From Oscillospiraceae bacterium (GTDB lineage Bacteria; Bacillota; Clostridia; Oscillospirales; Ruminococcaceae), in the NCBI GenBank assembly GCA_022508885.1, contig JAFLUG010000012.1, positions 1 to 34,284 on the forward strand: a DNA stretch of 34,284 bases. Reading direction: 5' to 3'. Positions 9,770 through 18,547 of the stretch are shown in pieces. Within the stretch, counting starts at the first letter, position 1. Each line of letters begins with the position of its first letter. The notes under the pieces were generated by a model that did no database searches, was not told the DNA's origin, and saw only the letters and a program-made list of their open reading frames with translations. A program made the position numbers and the translations under genes.

Positions 9770-9971
9770 TTAAACTCACCCTTGTCAATTTTAACATATT
9801 CACAGAAAAAATTCAAGAATGTTTGAAAATATTCGGCAGTTTGCAAAATTTCACATAAAATTCTCAGAAAAAAGTATTCCATTTTGGGAGAGAATATGTT
9901 ATAATAATCATAGCTGTAAGTTTAATAAGCTCTCAGACAGATATACGGCACAGAGTTATGAGGTAGATTTT

Positions 9972-12341
9972 ATGAGTAAAAAAATTCGCTATATCAAGAT
10001 AAAAGAAGAAAAGATTCCGCAAAAAAGCTCAAAAAGAAAACAAAAGGTCCTTAAAAACGTCGGAAACGCTCTGACTATCGTCGGAACGACCATTTCATCT
10101 ATGCTGCTTATCCTCGTAATTATGGTGTGCATTGTGGTCACTGTCGTAACGGTGTACATTCTCGACTTTGCCGACAACGGCTTTGACGCCAACCTTAAAG
10201 AATCGGAAATGGAGTTTGTAAGCTTTATTTACGCATATGACAAGGACGAGCAGGAGGTTGAGGTAAGACGAATTACCGCTGGAGACAACCGTATCTGGAA
10301 GGATTACGAGGAGATCTCCACGAACGTTATAAACGCCATTATCGCGACGGAGGACAAGCGCTTCTGGGAGCATAAGGGCGTGGACTGGAGCAGAACAGTG
10401 TACGCGCTTTCCGCGGACGTGCTTAATCTCACGGGAAAAGGACAGGGCGGTTCGACTGTGACCCAACAGCTTATAAAGAACATCACAGGCGACGACGGCG
10501 TTTCGTGGGAGCGAAAGCTGCGCGAAATTTTCAGAGCGCTTTCGCTTGAGGAAAAATACACAAAGATCGACATTCTGGAGAGCTATCTCAACAGAATACC
10601 TTTCAGCGGCACGGTCTGCGGAGTGGGCGCCGCGGCGCAGTATTATTTCGGAAAGGACGTAAGCGAGCTTGATATAGCCGAGGCGGCGATATTGGCGGGA
10701 ATTATCAAAAACCCCACCGAGCGTTCGCCGTACGCTAACCTCGAGAAGTGCAAGGAGCGTCAGGAAACAGCGCTTTATAACCTCTACGAGCAGGGATATA
10801 TCACACTTACCGAGTATGAGGAGGCGAAGCAGGAGCAGGTCCAGTTCGCGAAGGTGGTATTCGGCGATTCTTTCGGATATATCGACCCGCGTTCGCTTGA
10901 GACGCCTATCGAAGATGAAGAAAACGATCCTGACGAGGATGATGACGGCTATGAGGCGTACAGATGGAACGAGTATGAGGTAACTCAGAACTGGTATGTT
11001 GACGCGGCTATACGTCAGGTCATAGAGGATTACGCGGATCTTAAGGGAATTACTTTTACCTCCGCCAGAAACGAGATCTACGGCGGCGGATATAAGATTT
11101 ATATCAATATGGATATCGAGCTTCAGGAAAAGGTCGAGGAAGTATTTAGGAATCCGAAGATCGCCGTAAACAGTTATGATCCCAACGCGGAGGCTGAGGA
11201 TCTGCTTCAGTCGGCGTGTCTTATCATGGACTATACCGGAACCGTACAGGCGCTTGTCGGAGGTCTCGGAGACAAGCCGGGAAACGACTGCTTCAACCGC
11301 GCTACAATGGCGGAGCGCGCACCTGGTTCTACGATAAAGCCTATTTCGGTTTATTCCACGGCGGTTCAGAAGAATTTTATCACATATTCAACATTCATTC
11401 CCGATAAGAAGATACCGACTCCCAAGGAGGACAATCCGAAGCAGATCTACTACTGGCCGGATAACTATAACAAAGCGGGCAATAACGGAGCGCTTATGCC
11501 GGTATGGGAAGCGGTACGTCTGTCAAGAAACACAATCGCGGTGCGCGTTACTCAGATGCTTACTCCGCAGGCTTGTTATAATCAGCTTACGCAAAACCTC
11601 GGATTTACCACTCTTCAGAAAAGCGATATCGCTTTGTCGCCGATGTCGTTCGGCGCTCTTACAAAAGGCGTTACTCTTATGGAGCTTGCCGCGGCGTATC
11701 AGATCTTCGGAAACAGAGGAGTTTACTACGAGCCGATGCTTTACAGCCGCGTTGTCGACGGCAGGGGAAATGTTATTCTTGCGCAGGATTTCTACGGCGT
11801 TCAGGCTATCGACAGTGATACGGCGTGGGTCACGAACCGAATGCTCAGAACGGTTGTTACGGACCCGACAGGCTCGGGACGTTTTACAAACTTCGGCAAG
11901 GTTGAGGTAATCGGAAAAACGGGAACCTCAAACGACGGCAAAAACAAGGTGTTTATGGGTCTTACGCCCGAGCACGTTACGGTGACATGGCTGGGTTATG
12001 ACGACGGCCGCGAGATAAAGATAGATACCAGATATTGCTCGCAGATATGGCATGACGTAATGATGGTGGTCGAGGATTCTACGGTAGAAAACAAGTTTAC
12101 CGCCGATTCAAACGTAATTGAAAGACAGTACTGTACGGTGACGGGTCTGCTCGCAAGTGACGACTGCGAGAAAACAAATATCGGATATTACCGCAGAAGC
12201 GGTATGCCGGGATATTGCTCGGGATATTGCTATGAAGTTGCGGAGAGCATTCTGGCGCGCTGGCAGGAGTTGGACGATGAGATGGCGCAGAAGGTACTTG
12301 CGGGAACGTGGGCGGACGATACCCCTGTAAGGTATTATTAA
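9972..12341 (+). CDS. Class A penicillin-binding protein (PBP1a-like transglycosylase/transpeptidase)
   Basis: GT51 'ATEDKRFWEHKGVDWSRT', 'GQGGSTVTQQLIKN'; transpeptidase 'APGSTIKP', 'SRNT', 'GKTGTSND'. The ORF track starts at 9819; ATG 9972 (MSKKIRYIKIK) with upstream aggtag is the better start. Confidence 0.93.
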   Translation: MSKKIRYIKIKEEKIPQKSSKRKQKVLKNVGNALTIVGTTISSMLLILVIMVCIVVTVVTVYILDFADNGFDANLKESEMEFVSFIYAYDKDEQEVEVRRITAGDNRIWKDYEEISTNVINAIIATEDKRFWEHKGVDWSRTVYALSADVLNLTGKGQGGSTVTQQLIKNITGDDGVSWERKLREIFRALSLEEKYTKIDILESYLNRIPFSGTVCGVGAAAQYYFGKDVSELDIAEAAILAGIIKNPTERSPYANLEKCKERQETALYNLYEQGYITLTEYEEAKQEQVQFAKVVFGDSFGYIDPRSLETPIEDEENDPDEDDDGYEAYRWNEYEVTQNWYVDAAIRQVIEDYADLKGITFTSARNEIYGGGYKIYINMDIELQEKVEEVFRNPKIAVNSYDPNAEAEDLLQSACLIMDYTGTVQALVGGLGDKPGNDCFNRATMAERAPGSTIKPISVYSTAVQKNFITYSTFIPDKKIPTPKEDNPKQIYYWPDNYNKAGNNGALMPVWEAVRLSRNTIAVRVTQMLTPQACYNQLTQNLGFTTLQKSDIALSPMSFGALTKGVTLMELAAAYQIFGNRGVYYEPMLYSRVVDGRGNVILAQDFYGVQAIDSDTAWVTNRMLRTVVTDPTGSGRFTNFGKVEVIGKTGTSNDGKNKVFMGLTPEHVTVTWLGYDDGREIKIDTRYCSQIWHDVMMVVEDSTVENKFTADSNVIERQYCTVTGLLASDDCEKTNIGYYRRSGMPGYCSGYCYEVAESILARWQELDDEMAQKVLAGTWADDTPVRYY

Positions 12342-12395
12342 ACGGGGGCGAAAGGATCAGCGGTCGTAATTTGCGCTGATCTGCATTTAAAAACA

Positions 12396-12438
12396 AATTC
12401 AAGGAAAACTCGGCCGAAAAGTGAGTTTTCCTTGAATT
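12396..12438 (+). terminator. Intrinsic terminator-like hairpin after the PBP gene
   Basis: 16-bp stem AATTCAAGGAAAACTC / GAGTTTTCCTTGAATT. Confidence 0.75.
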
Positions 12439-12484
12439 ATTTACAAACAGTATTTTTGTTTAAAAAATAAGAGGTGTTGGATCT

Positions 12485-13588
12485 ATGCGAAAAAAACATC
12501 TTTTGGCGGTTTTGCTTGCGGCGGCGCTTTTGGCAGGCTGCAACAGACCTTCGGACGGAAAAATTCCCGAGTTCAGTTTTTCTTCGCAAATAACCGAGAG
12601 CAGCTTTGAAAGCAGCTCACAGGATGTTTCAGATGTTTCAACCTCGGAAAGCGAAGCAAGCTTGCCCGACGAGGAAATTCCCGGGAAAATCGAGGGAGAA
12701 TATAAGATAATCCTTGACCCGATAAACGAAAGAACCGTTATTTGCGACAAAAATAAGGTCATCCTTACGGGCAGGGCAAGCGGAGGTTTTGAGCCGGCAT
12801 TAAGTATCCCGCACACAGAGGAGTATACTCGGAGCGGAGATAAGTTCACATATACCGCTGTGATAAAGGACGGATATACGGGATATGGAAACCTTACGGT
12901 TTTCCAAAAATGTTATGTAAGGATCTACGCAAACAAGGGCGAGGCTGTATTTGTAGAGAACGCCGAGAGCCTTGAAGGAAACCAAAAGGCGGTACAAAAC
13001 GCGATAGTCCAGCCGCTCAGTCAGGTCTCGGAATATATCGCGATAAACGCCGATAAGGAAAAAATAGCTGAGGTTCTCGGAAAAATCACCGAAATAAGCA
13101 ATAAGATTTGCGAGGGGCTTACAAACGATTATGATAAGCTGAGAGCGATCTCAAACTGGGTCTCGGCAAATATATACTACGATTACGCGGCGTTTGACGC
13201 GGGAGTTCCCGCGGATACGCTTACGCTTGATTATATGCTGAAGACCTCGTCGAGCGTATGCGGCGGGTATTCGAATATGACCTCCGCGCTCGCGGCGGTT
13301 CAGGGAATAAAGGTGTATAACGTTCACGGGAGCGCCGTAAACAACCACCTGACCTTCGGAGAAAGACAGCCCGAATATCACGAGTGGAACTTTGCGGTTT
13401 TAGACGGGCGGATCATCTGGGTAGACGCGGGCTGGAACAGCCATTGTGTACGTTATGCCGACAGCAGGAGATATGTCAGCGGAGAAGTGACCGCAAAATA
13501 TTTCGATATAAGCGCCGAGGCTCTGTCGCAGAATCACCGGGCAAAATACGCTGAGTACCGTGATTATTTCGCGCTTTTGGAGGAATGA
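12485..13588 (+). CDS. Lipoprotein with transglutaminase-like domain
   Basis: Lipobox LLAGC; 'SSVCGGYSNMTSALA', 'HEWNFAVLDGRIIWVDAGWN' Cys/His/Asp arrangement. Confidence 0.87.
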   Translation: MRKKHLLAVLLAAALLAGCNRPSDGKIPEFSFSSQITESSFESSSQDVSDVSTSESEASLPDEEIPGKIEGEYKIILDPINERTVICDKNKVILTGRASGGFEPALSIPHTEEYTRSGDKFTYTAVIKDGYTGYGNLTVFQKCYVRIYANKGEAVFVENAESLEGNQKAVQNAIVQPLSQVSEYIAINADKEKIAEVLGKITEISNKICEGLTNDYDKLRAISNWVSANIYYDYAAFDAGVPADTLTLDYMLKTSSSVCGGYSNMTSALAAVQGIKVYNVHGSAVNNHLTFGERQPEYHEWNFAVLDGRIIWVDAGWNSHCVRYADSRRYVSGEVTAKYFDISAEALSQNHRAKYAEYRDYFALLEE

Positions 13589-14379
13589 CAATGATAACCG
13601 CGGATATGCACACACATTCATATTTTTCGGGCGACAGCGAAGAGCCGACGCGCGAAATGGTAAAGTCGGCGGTCGAAAAGGGTTTGAAAACCCTCTGTCT
13701 TACGGAGCATCATGATTTCGATTACCCCGACAATGGCTTTGAATTAAACGTCGAAGAGTATAAAACCGAGCTATTTCGCCTTAAAGACGAATTTTCCGAC
13801 AAAATCGAGCTGCTGTTCGGGGTGGAGCTTGGGATAATGGGTTATCTTTCGGACAGGCTGAATGAGTTTGTAAAAGACCGCGGGTTTGATTTCATTATAG
13901 CTTCTACTCATCTTGTGGACGGAAAAGACCCGTATTATCCCGAGTATTTTGAAAATCTCGGTACCAAAAACGGCATTTTAAGATATTTTGAAAGCACGCT
14001 CGAAAACATAAGCTCATATTTCGACTTCGACGTTTATGGACACCTGGATTATGTAGTGAGATATTCGGCTGAAAAATCTTACGACCCGATAGACTATCGC
14101 GAGATAATTGACGAAATTCTCAAAAAGCTTATCTCAATGGGGAAGGGCATTGAAATAAACACGGCGGGGTTGAAAGCTCTCGGTTATGTTCACCCTCACA
14201 GGTTTGTTTTAGAGAGATACCGCGAGCTTGGCGGAGAAGTAATAACCGTAGGCTCCGACGCTCACGACAGAACGCGTGTCGCGGCGGGTTTTGACGAGGC
14301 GGAGCAAGCTCTTAAAAACGCGGGCTTTGAGTATTACGCGGTTTTCAGGGCGAGAAAGGCAAAGTTTATAAAGCTGTAA
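13585..14379 (+). CDS. PHP-domain phosphatase, histidinol-phosphatase-like
   Basis: 'ADMHTHSYFSGDSEEP', 'LTEHHDFDYP', 'GVELGIM', 'GSDAHDRTRVA'. Overlaps the upstream stop; ATG 13591 is an alternative start. Confidence 0.88.
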   Translation: MTMITADMHTHSYFSGDSEEPTREMVKSAVEKGLKTLCLTEHHDFDYPDNGFELNVEEYKTELFRLKDEFSDKIELLFGVELGIMGYLSDRLNEFVKDRGFDFIIASTHLVDGKDPYYPEYFENLGTKNGILRYFESTLENISSYFDFDVYGHLDYVVRYSAEKSYDPIDYREIIDEILKKLISMGKGIEINTAGLKALGYVHPHRFVLERYRELGGEVITVGSDAHDRTRVAAGFDEAEQALKNAGFEYYAVFRARKAKFIKL

Positions 14380-14435
14380 AATTGTCGGTTTCGGCAACAA
14401 AATATTTTTATTTTTAATATACAGGAGGTATTGTT

Positions 14436-15008
14436 ATGAAGAAGAATCTCGGAGCGGTCCCCGCGGTATATCCCATGCCCGTGCTTATGGTAGCGGCATA
14501 CGGCGAGGGCGAAAAGGTGAATGTTATGAACGCCGCGTGGGGAATGATATGCGGCATGGATAAGATAGCTCTGTTTATTGATGAGGAGCATAAAACAACG
14601 CAGAATCTGCTTAAACGCAGGGCGTTTACCGTAAGCATAGCGGACAAGGAGCATATGGACGTTGCGGATTTCTTTGGAATTGCGAGCGGAAACACCATGA
14701 CCGACAAGTTTGAAAGAACCGGCTATAAGGCCGTAAAGAGCGGTTTTGTTGACGCGCCGATAGTCGAGGAGTTTCCCGTAGTTATGGAGTGCGAGCTTGC
14801 GGAGGTAGTAAAGACCGATAATATGTACTGCATTGTCGGGAAGATAGTAAACACCGCCGCGGAAGAGGCCGTCCTCTCCGAAAACGGAAAGGTCGACCCG
14901 TTAAAACTGAACGCGCTTATTTTCGACCAGTTCCAGAGCGGTTACTACGTTTCGGGAGAGCAGGTCGGCAAAGCATGGAACGCGGGCAAGGCGCTTATGA
15001 ACAAGTGA
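14436..15008 (+). CDS. Flavin reductase family protein
   Basis: RBS aggaggt; 'GAVPAVYPMPVLMVAAYGEGEKVNVMNAAWG' and flavoredoxin-like body. Confidence 0.88.
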   Translation: MKKNLGAVPAVYPMPVLMVAAYGEGEKVNVMNAAWGMICGMDKIALFIDEEHKTTQNLLKRRAFTVSIADKEHMDVADFFGIASGNTMTDKFERTGYKAVKSGFVDAPIVEEFPVVMECELAEVVKTDNMYCIVGKIVNTAAEEAVLSENGKVDPLKLNALIFDQFQSGYYVSGEQVGKAWNAGKALMNK

Positions 15009-15053
15009 ACTGAGCGCTGACTTTAGGGGGAACAAAAAAGTTTTGAAAAGAGT

Positions 15054-15092
15054 CAAGGGAAACCCTTTTTAAAAGAGTTTCCCTTGTTTTTT
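15054..15092 (+). terminator. Rho-independent terminator after the flavin reductase gene
   Basis: CAAGGGAAAC ... GTTTCCCTTG followed by TTTTTT. Confidence 0.85.
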
Positions 15093-17109
15093 ATTCATCT
15101 GCTTCGCCGAACTGGCTCGGGTGGCGCGTGAAGAAATCGACGCGCGGCTCGAGGAATTTCAGCTTATGCGGCTTTCCGCCCGTAAAGTCGGACATCTTGT
15201 CGAATATCCTGTCCCAGCTCCAGAAGCTCTCGTCAAACTGTAAATATTCGAGCAGCATTTCCGTGCCCTTCGGAGCCATAGGGTGGAGCAAGACCGCCGC
15301 GGTCCTTATCATGTGGAACACATTGACAAGCGTCTTTTCGCGCAGCGCGTTGTCGTCGGTCTTGTCCGCGTCACCAAGCGCCTTTGCCATATACTTGCTG
15401 GCTTTTCTTATATAGCTGTCGAGAACATACGTCGCCTGATGAAACTCAAAGCGGTACATAAAGCGCTCGTAATCGAGTACAGCCTTTTCCGAGTCCGCTA
15501 TGATCTGCCCGTCAACTTCGCCGACGGGCATTTCTCCGCCGAAATATTTCTGCGTTGTGTAAAAGCAGGTGCGGATAACGCGGTTGTAAACATTTGAAAG
15601 CAAGAATCCGTCCTTGACAACGGGGTCGGCGTCCTCGGGCTTTGCGGTGGGATTATACGGCTTTGGCATAAAGCTTACGCTGCGCTGGCCCAAGCCTAAG
15701 CCGAGAAAATGCATCCTGAGCTGCTCAGCGGTGTAATAGTCCAGCAGATCCGCCGCCATCGGAGGCTTTACCGCGCCCGAGCTTGAAGCCTTTTTGTCAA
15801 GGAACAAAATGTGATTGTTCGCGCACAGAATAGGAAGCTGCATTTCGCCGTCAGGAGGGTTTGCGGAGTTTTCGCCCTTCTGAAGCGCCATAAACATTCC
15901 CATTTCAGCCACGCCGTAGAAATAAATGTTATCCGCGCCGATGAACTGATAGACCTGCGCGTCCTTGCTGCACCAGAAGTCGCGCCATTCGTTCATATCG
16001 CGTCCCTGCTTTTCGAGAGCCGCTTTGGTAAACGAGATAGGCGCCCAGAGGCTCTCGGGCCATACCCATACCGTAAGCGGGTCTTCACCCTCAAGCACGG
16101 GCGCGGGCACTCCCCACTCGATGTTTCCCGTAAGCCTGAACGGAACAAGCGTTTTTCCCGTGCGGTAGCGAACGCCGTTTTGCGACAATACTCCGCACGC
16201 CTCGTTCAATTCTTCAAGCGTGTTGAATTTTATCGTAAACGAGGGCTTTTTCGGCTCTTCGATAAACTCGTGTGAGGGCATCTGCGCCTTGATTTTTTCG
16301 TAGCTTTCCAAAAGCTCGTTTTTGATGTGGATAACAGGCTCGGCCAAAAACTCGGAGATCGTGCTTGAAACAAGCTTTCTGACATTCTTCTGCTTTGATA
16401 TCTGCTCGGAGTATTCTTTAAGAAGAGCGCTGTATGACGGCAAGTCGAAATACCAGTTTTCAACGTCCTTCATTACGGGCGTTTCACCCGTAAGCGTGCT
16501 TTTCGGGTCGATAAGGCTTTCGGGCATATACTGGTGTCCGAGGTCGCATTCGTCCGCATAACCTTTTTCGCTCTGACATCCGTCTACGGGGCATTTTCCG
16601 ATAACCTGCCTGCCGTTTAGAAAACAGCCCGCCTTTTCGTCGAAAAACTGCTTTGTGCTTATTTTTTTCAGATGACGGTTTTCATAAAGACGGCGAATGA
16701 ATTCGTCGGTATATTCGTTGTGTATCTCGGCGGTTCTTCCGAGACCAGACGCTCCGAAAATGTTGAGGCTTATCATATAGTCGTCGAGGGTCTGCTTTTG
16801 CGCCTTGTGGTTTTCCTCGACGAAATCGCGGATAGTGCCGCTAAAGCCCGTTTCCTCGCACAGCTTCCGATAGCTCTCGGCGATGGGCGAGCCGTAGCAG
16901 TCCGTTCCGGAAACGAAAATAACATTGTCCTTTCCTATCCTGTCGCGCAGAAAACGCGCGTAAACGTCCGCAAACACAAACACTCCGCCGATGTGTCCGA
17001 AGTGGAGCTTTTTGTTTCCGTATGGCATTCCGCCTGTGATTATCGCGCGCTTGGGAAACTCGGGGCGGGGAATGCTTTTTGGGTCAAATGCTTTTTTTTC
17101 TTCGCTCAT
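15091..17109 (-). CDS. metG: Methionyl-tRNA synthetase-like class I aminoacyl-tRNA synthetase
   Basis: 'GGMPYGNKKLHFGHIGG' HIGH box, MetRS-like zinc insert 'GKCPVDGCQSEKGYADECDLGHQY', 'LIDPKSTLTGETPVMKDVENWYFDLPSYS'. KMSKS position reads KKASSS. Confidence 0.88.
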   Translation of the reverse strand: MSEEKKAFDPKSIPRPEFPKRAIITGGMPYGNKKLHFGHIGGVFVFADVYARFLRDRIGKDNVIFVSGTDCYGSPIAESYRKLCEETGFSGTIRDFVEENHKAQKQTLDDYMISLNIFGASGLGRTAEIHNEYTDEFIRRLYENRHLKKISTKQFFDEKAGCFLNGRQVIGKCPVDGCQSEKGYADECDLGHQYMPESLIDPKSTLTGETPVMKDVENWYFDLPSYSALLKEYSEQISKQKNVRKLVSSTISEFLAEPVIHIKNELLESYEKIKAQMPSHEFIEEPKKPSFTIKFNTLEELNEACGVLSQNGVRYRTGKTLVPFRLTGNIEWGVPAPVLEGEDPLTVWVWPESLWAPISFTKAALEKQGRDMNEWRDFWCSKDAQVYQFIGADNIYFYGVAEMGMFMALQKGENSANPPDGEMQLPILCANNHILFLDKKASSSGAVKPPMAADLLDYYTAEQLRMHFLGLGLGQRSVSFMPKPYNPTAKPEDADPVVKDGFLLSNVYNRVIRTCFYTTQKYFGGEMPVGEVDGQIIADSEKAVLDYERFMYRFEFHQATYVLDSYIRKASKYMAKALGDADKTDDNALREKTLVNVFHMIRTAAVLLHPMAPKGTEMLLEYLQFDESFWSWDRIFDKMSDFTGGKPHKLKFLEPRVDFFTRHPSQFGEADE

Positions 17110-17149
17110 AAATCACGTTGTCCTTCCAAGTAATGAAATTTACTTTACT

Positions 17150-17178
17150 ATTCTACCACAATTCGGAAAAAAAATCAA
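17150..17178 (-). promoter_or_regulatory. Sigma-A promoter of the MetRS-like gene
   Basis: Minus sense TTGATT - 17 bp - TAGAAT. Confidence 0.65.
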
Positions 17179-17194
17179 GATACTAACACAGAGT

Positions 17195-17224
17195 TTTAGG
17201 GAGAACCGAGAGGTTCTCCCTAAA
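17195..17224. other. Perfect 13-bp-arm palindrome
   Basis: TTTAGGGAGAACC-gaga-GGTTCTCCCTAAA; no clear U-tract on either strand. Confidence 0.7.
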
Positions 17225-17264
17225 TAACTTTTATCTCGTCCCGACTGTTGCCGAGGGAAATATA

Positions 17265-17369
17265 CAGACTGTCGATAAACCCTCATTTGCTGTGTCAGGC
17301 GCCCCACGGCAGCCACAAAGACTAGCCGTGGCACGCCTTCCTTGCAACTGAGGGTTTCTCAACAGTCTG
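17265..17369. repeat. Family A palindromic dispersed element, copy 1 (105 bp)
   Basis: Outer arms CAGACTGTCGATAAACCCTCA / TGAGGGTTTCTCAACAGTCTG; inner arms CCACGGC / GCCGTGG. Confidence 0.9.
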
Positions 17370-17387
17370 TTTTTTGTTCTGCACAAA

Positions 17388-18401
17388 TTATAATTGCCTT
17401 GGCTTGTCACAGCTCTTTTTCTCTCTTTTCTTTCCAATCATTATCGGCACCGTTCGGTCGATGAGTTCATACGCGCCCGCGCATATAACGAGCGTCAGCA
17501 CAGCGATGGGTATCACCCAATACAATCGCTCCCGCACGGCGTCGGATTCCATGCGCACAATGAACGAAAAAAGCTTTATCAATATTCTGTACACCGGTCC
17601 GTGAATACACAGTATCACAAGCGATATCCTGCCGATATATTGAAGAGGGCGGCATCTCCTGATTAACAGAGAAGCAAAAAACACGCCGCATATACCGACC
17701 AGTGCAGTGATAAAGTGCAAAGCTCCGAAGGTAAGCCCAAAGAAAGACAGCGCGACGCTTGCGGCAAGCAGCAGACATATCTCGGTGATTTTCAGAGCGG
17801 TATTTTGTTTTGTGTATTTTTCCGCAAGGTTAAAATCAGAAGCCAGAACTCCCGCCGCGTAAAAGAATATATGTCCGAAAACTCGGTTTATCCCGAAGGG
17901 CAGCTCGGGCATAGGAATAAATATGTAAACGATGATCATAGCTATGGCTGCCGCATACGCGAGTTTTTTCCCCCTGAGGTTAACAAGCGCGTTGAAAAGC
18001 AGGACAGTCACAAAAAAGCACGGCAAGAACCACAGATGCGAGTTAAAATCCAGGAGGTCATACTGACCGATAAGCAGCCCCAGCGCGGACTTTCCGAAGC
18101 TCATCTGCGACGGTCTGAAACGGCGTTCGAGAATCTGCCAGTAAATAAGCTCCAACACCCCGAAGGAATAATAGGGTATCAATACCGTCATCGCGCGTCG
18201 TTTAAGGTCATCCCACACCGGACGTTTGTTATACACTGCCCCCGCAGCAAAGAAAAACAGCGGAACGTGAAATGAATACAGCCATTTCAGAACGGCCTGA
18301 TCATAGGTTATATGTCCGACAACAATAAAGATTATACCAAAGCCTCTCAGTATATCGAGGTATTCTATACGGCTTTTGGTTTTATGTTCATTCATTTGCA
18401 A
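17388..18401 (-). CDS. Acyltransferase 3 family membrane protein
   Basis: 'RIEYLDILRGFGIIFIVVGHI', 'FHVPLFFFAAGAVY', about ten TM segments. Confidence 0.9.
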   Translation of the reverse strand: MQMNEHKTKSRIEYLDILRGFGIIFIVVGHITYDQAVLKWLYSFHVPLFFFAAGAVYNKRPVWDDLKRRAMTVLIPYYSFGVLELIYWQILERRFRPSQMSFGKSALGLLIGQYDLLDFNSHLWFLPCFFVTVLLFNALVNLRGKKLAYAAAIAMIIVYIFIPMPELPFGINRVFGHIFFYAAGVLASDFNLAEKYTKQNTALKITEICLLLAASVALSFFGLTFGALHFITALVGICGVFFASLLIRRCRPLQYIGRISLVILCIHGPVYRILIKLFSFIVRMESDAVRERLYWVIPIAVLTLVICAGAYELIDRTVPIMIGKKREKKSCDKPRQL

Positions 18402-18427
18402 GGCCCCCTGTATGATTCGGTATCGTA

Positions 18428-18456
18428 ATTATAGCACAAAAGCCCCGCAATGTCAA
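18428..18456 (-). promoter_or_regulatory. Sigma-A promoter of the acyltransferase gene
   Basis: Minus sense TTGACA - 17 bp - TATAAT. Confidence 0.8.
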
Positions 18457-18547
18457 GCAAAAGAACATCTGCACGGTCAGAAGCGGACACATATTGACAG
18501 ATCCTGCTATCAGCCAAATGTTGTGGTATAGTCCTTGGCTTCTGTTT

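Noticed and set aside
9819-9971. N-terminal extension of the PBP ORF (first 51 aa)
   Set aside because: Contains a TATAAT-like element and lacks typical PBP sequence; ATG 9972 fits better.
17110-17388. T-box or SAM riboswitch upstream of the MetRS-like gene
   Set aside because: No TGGNACCGCG T-box sequence or SAM core; predicted leader is short.
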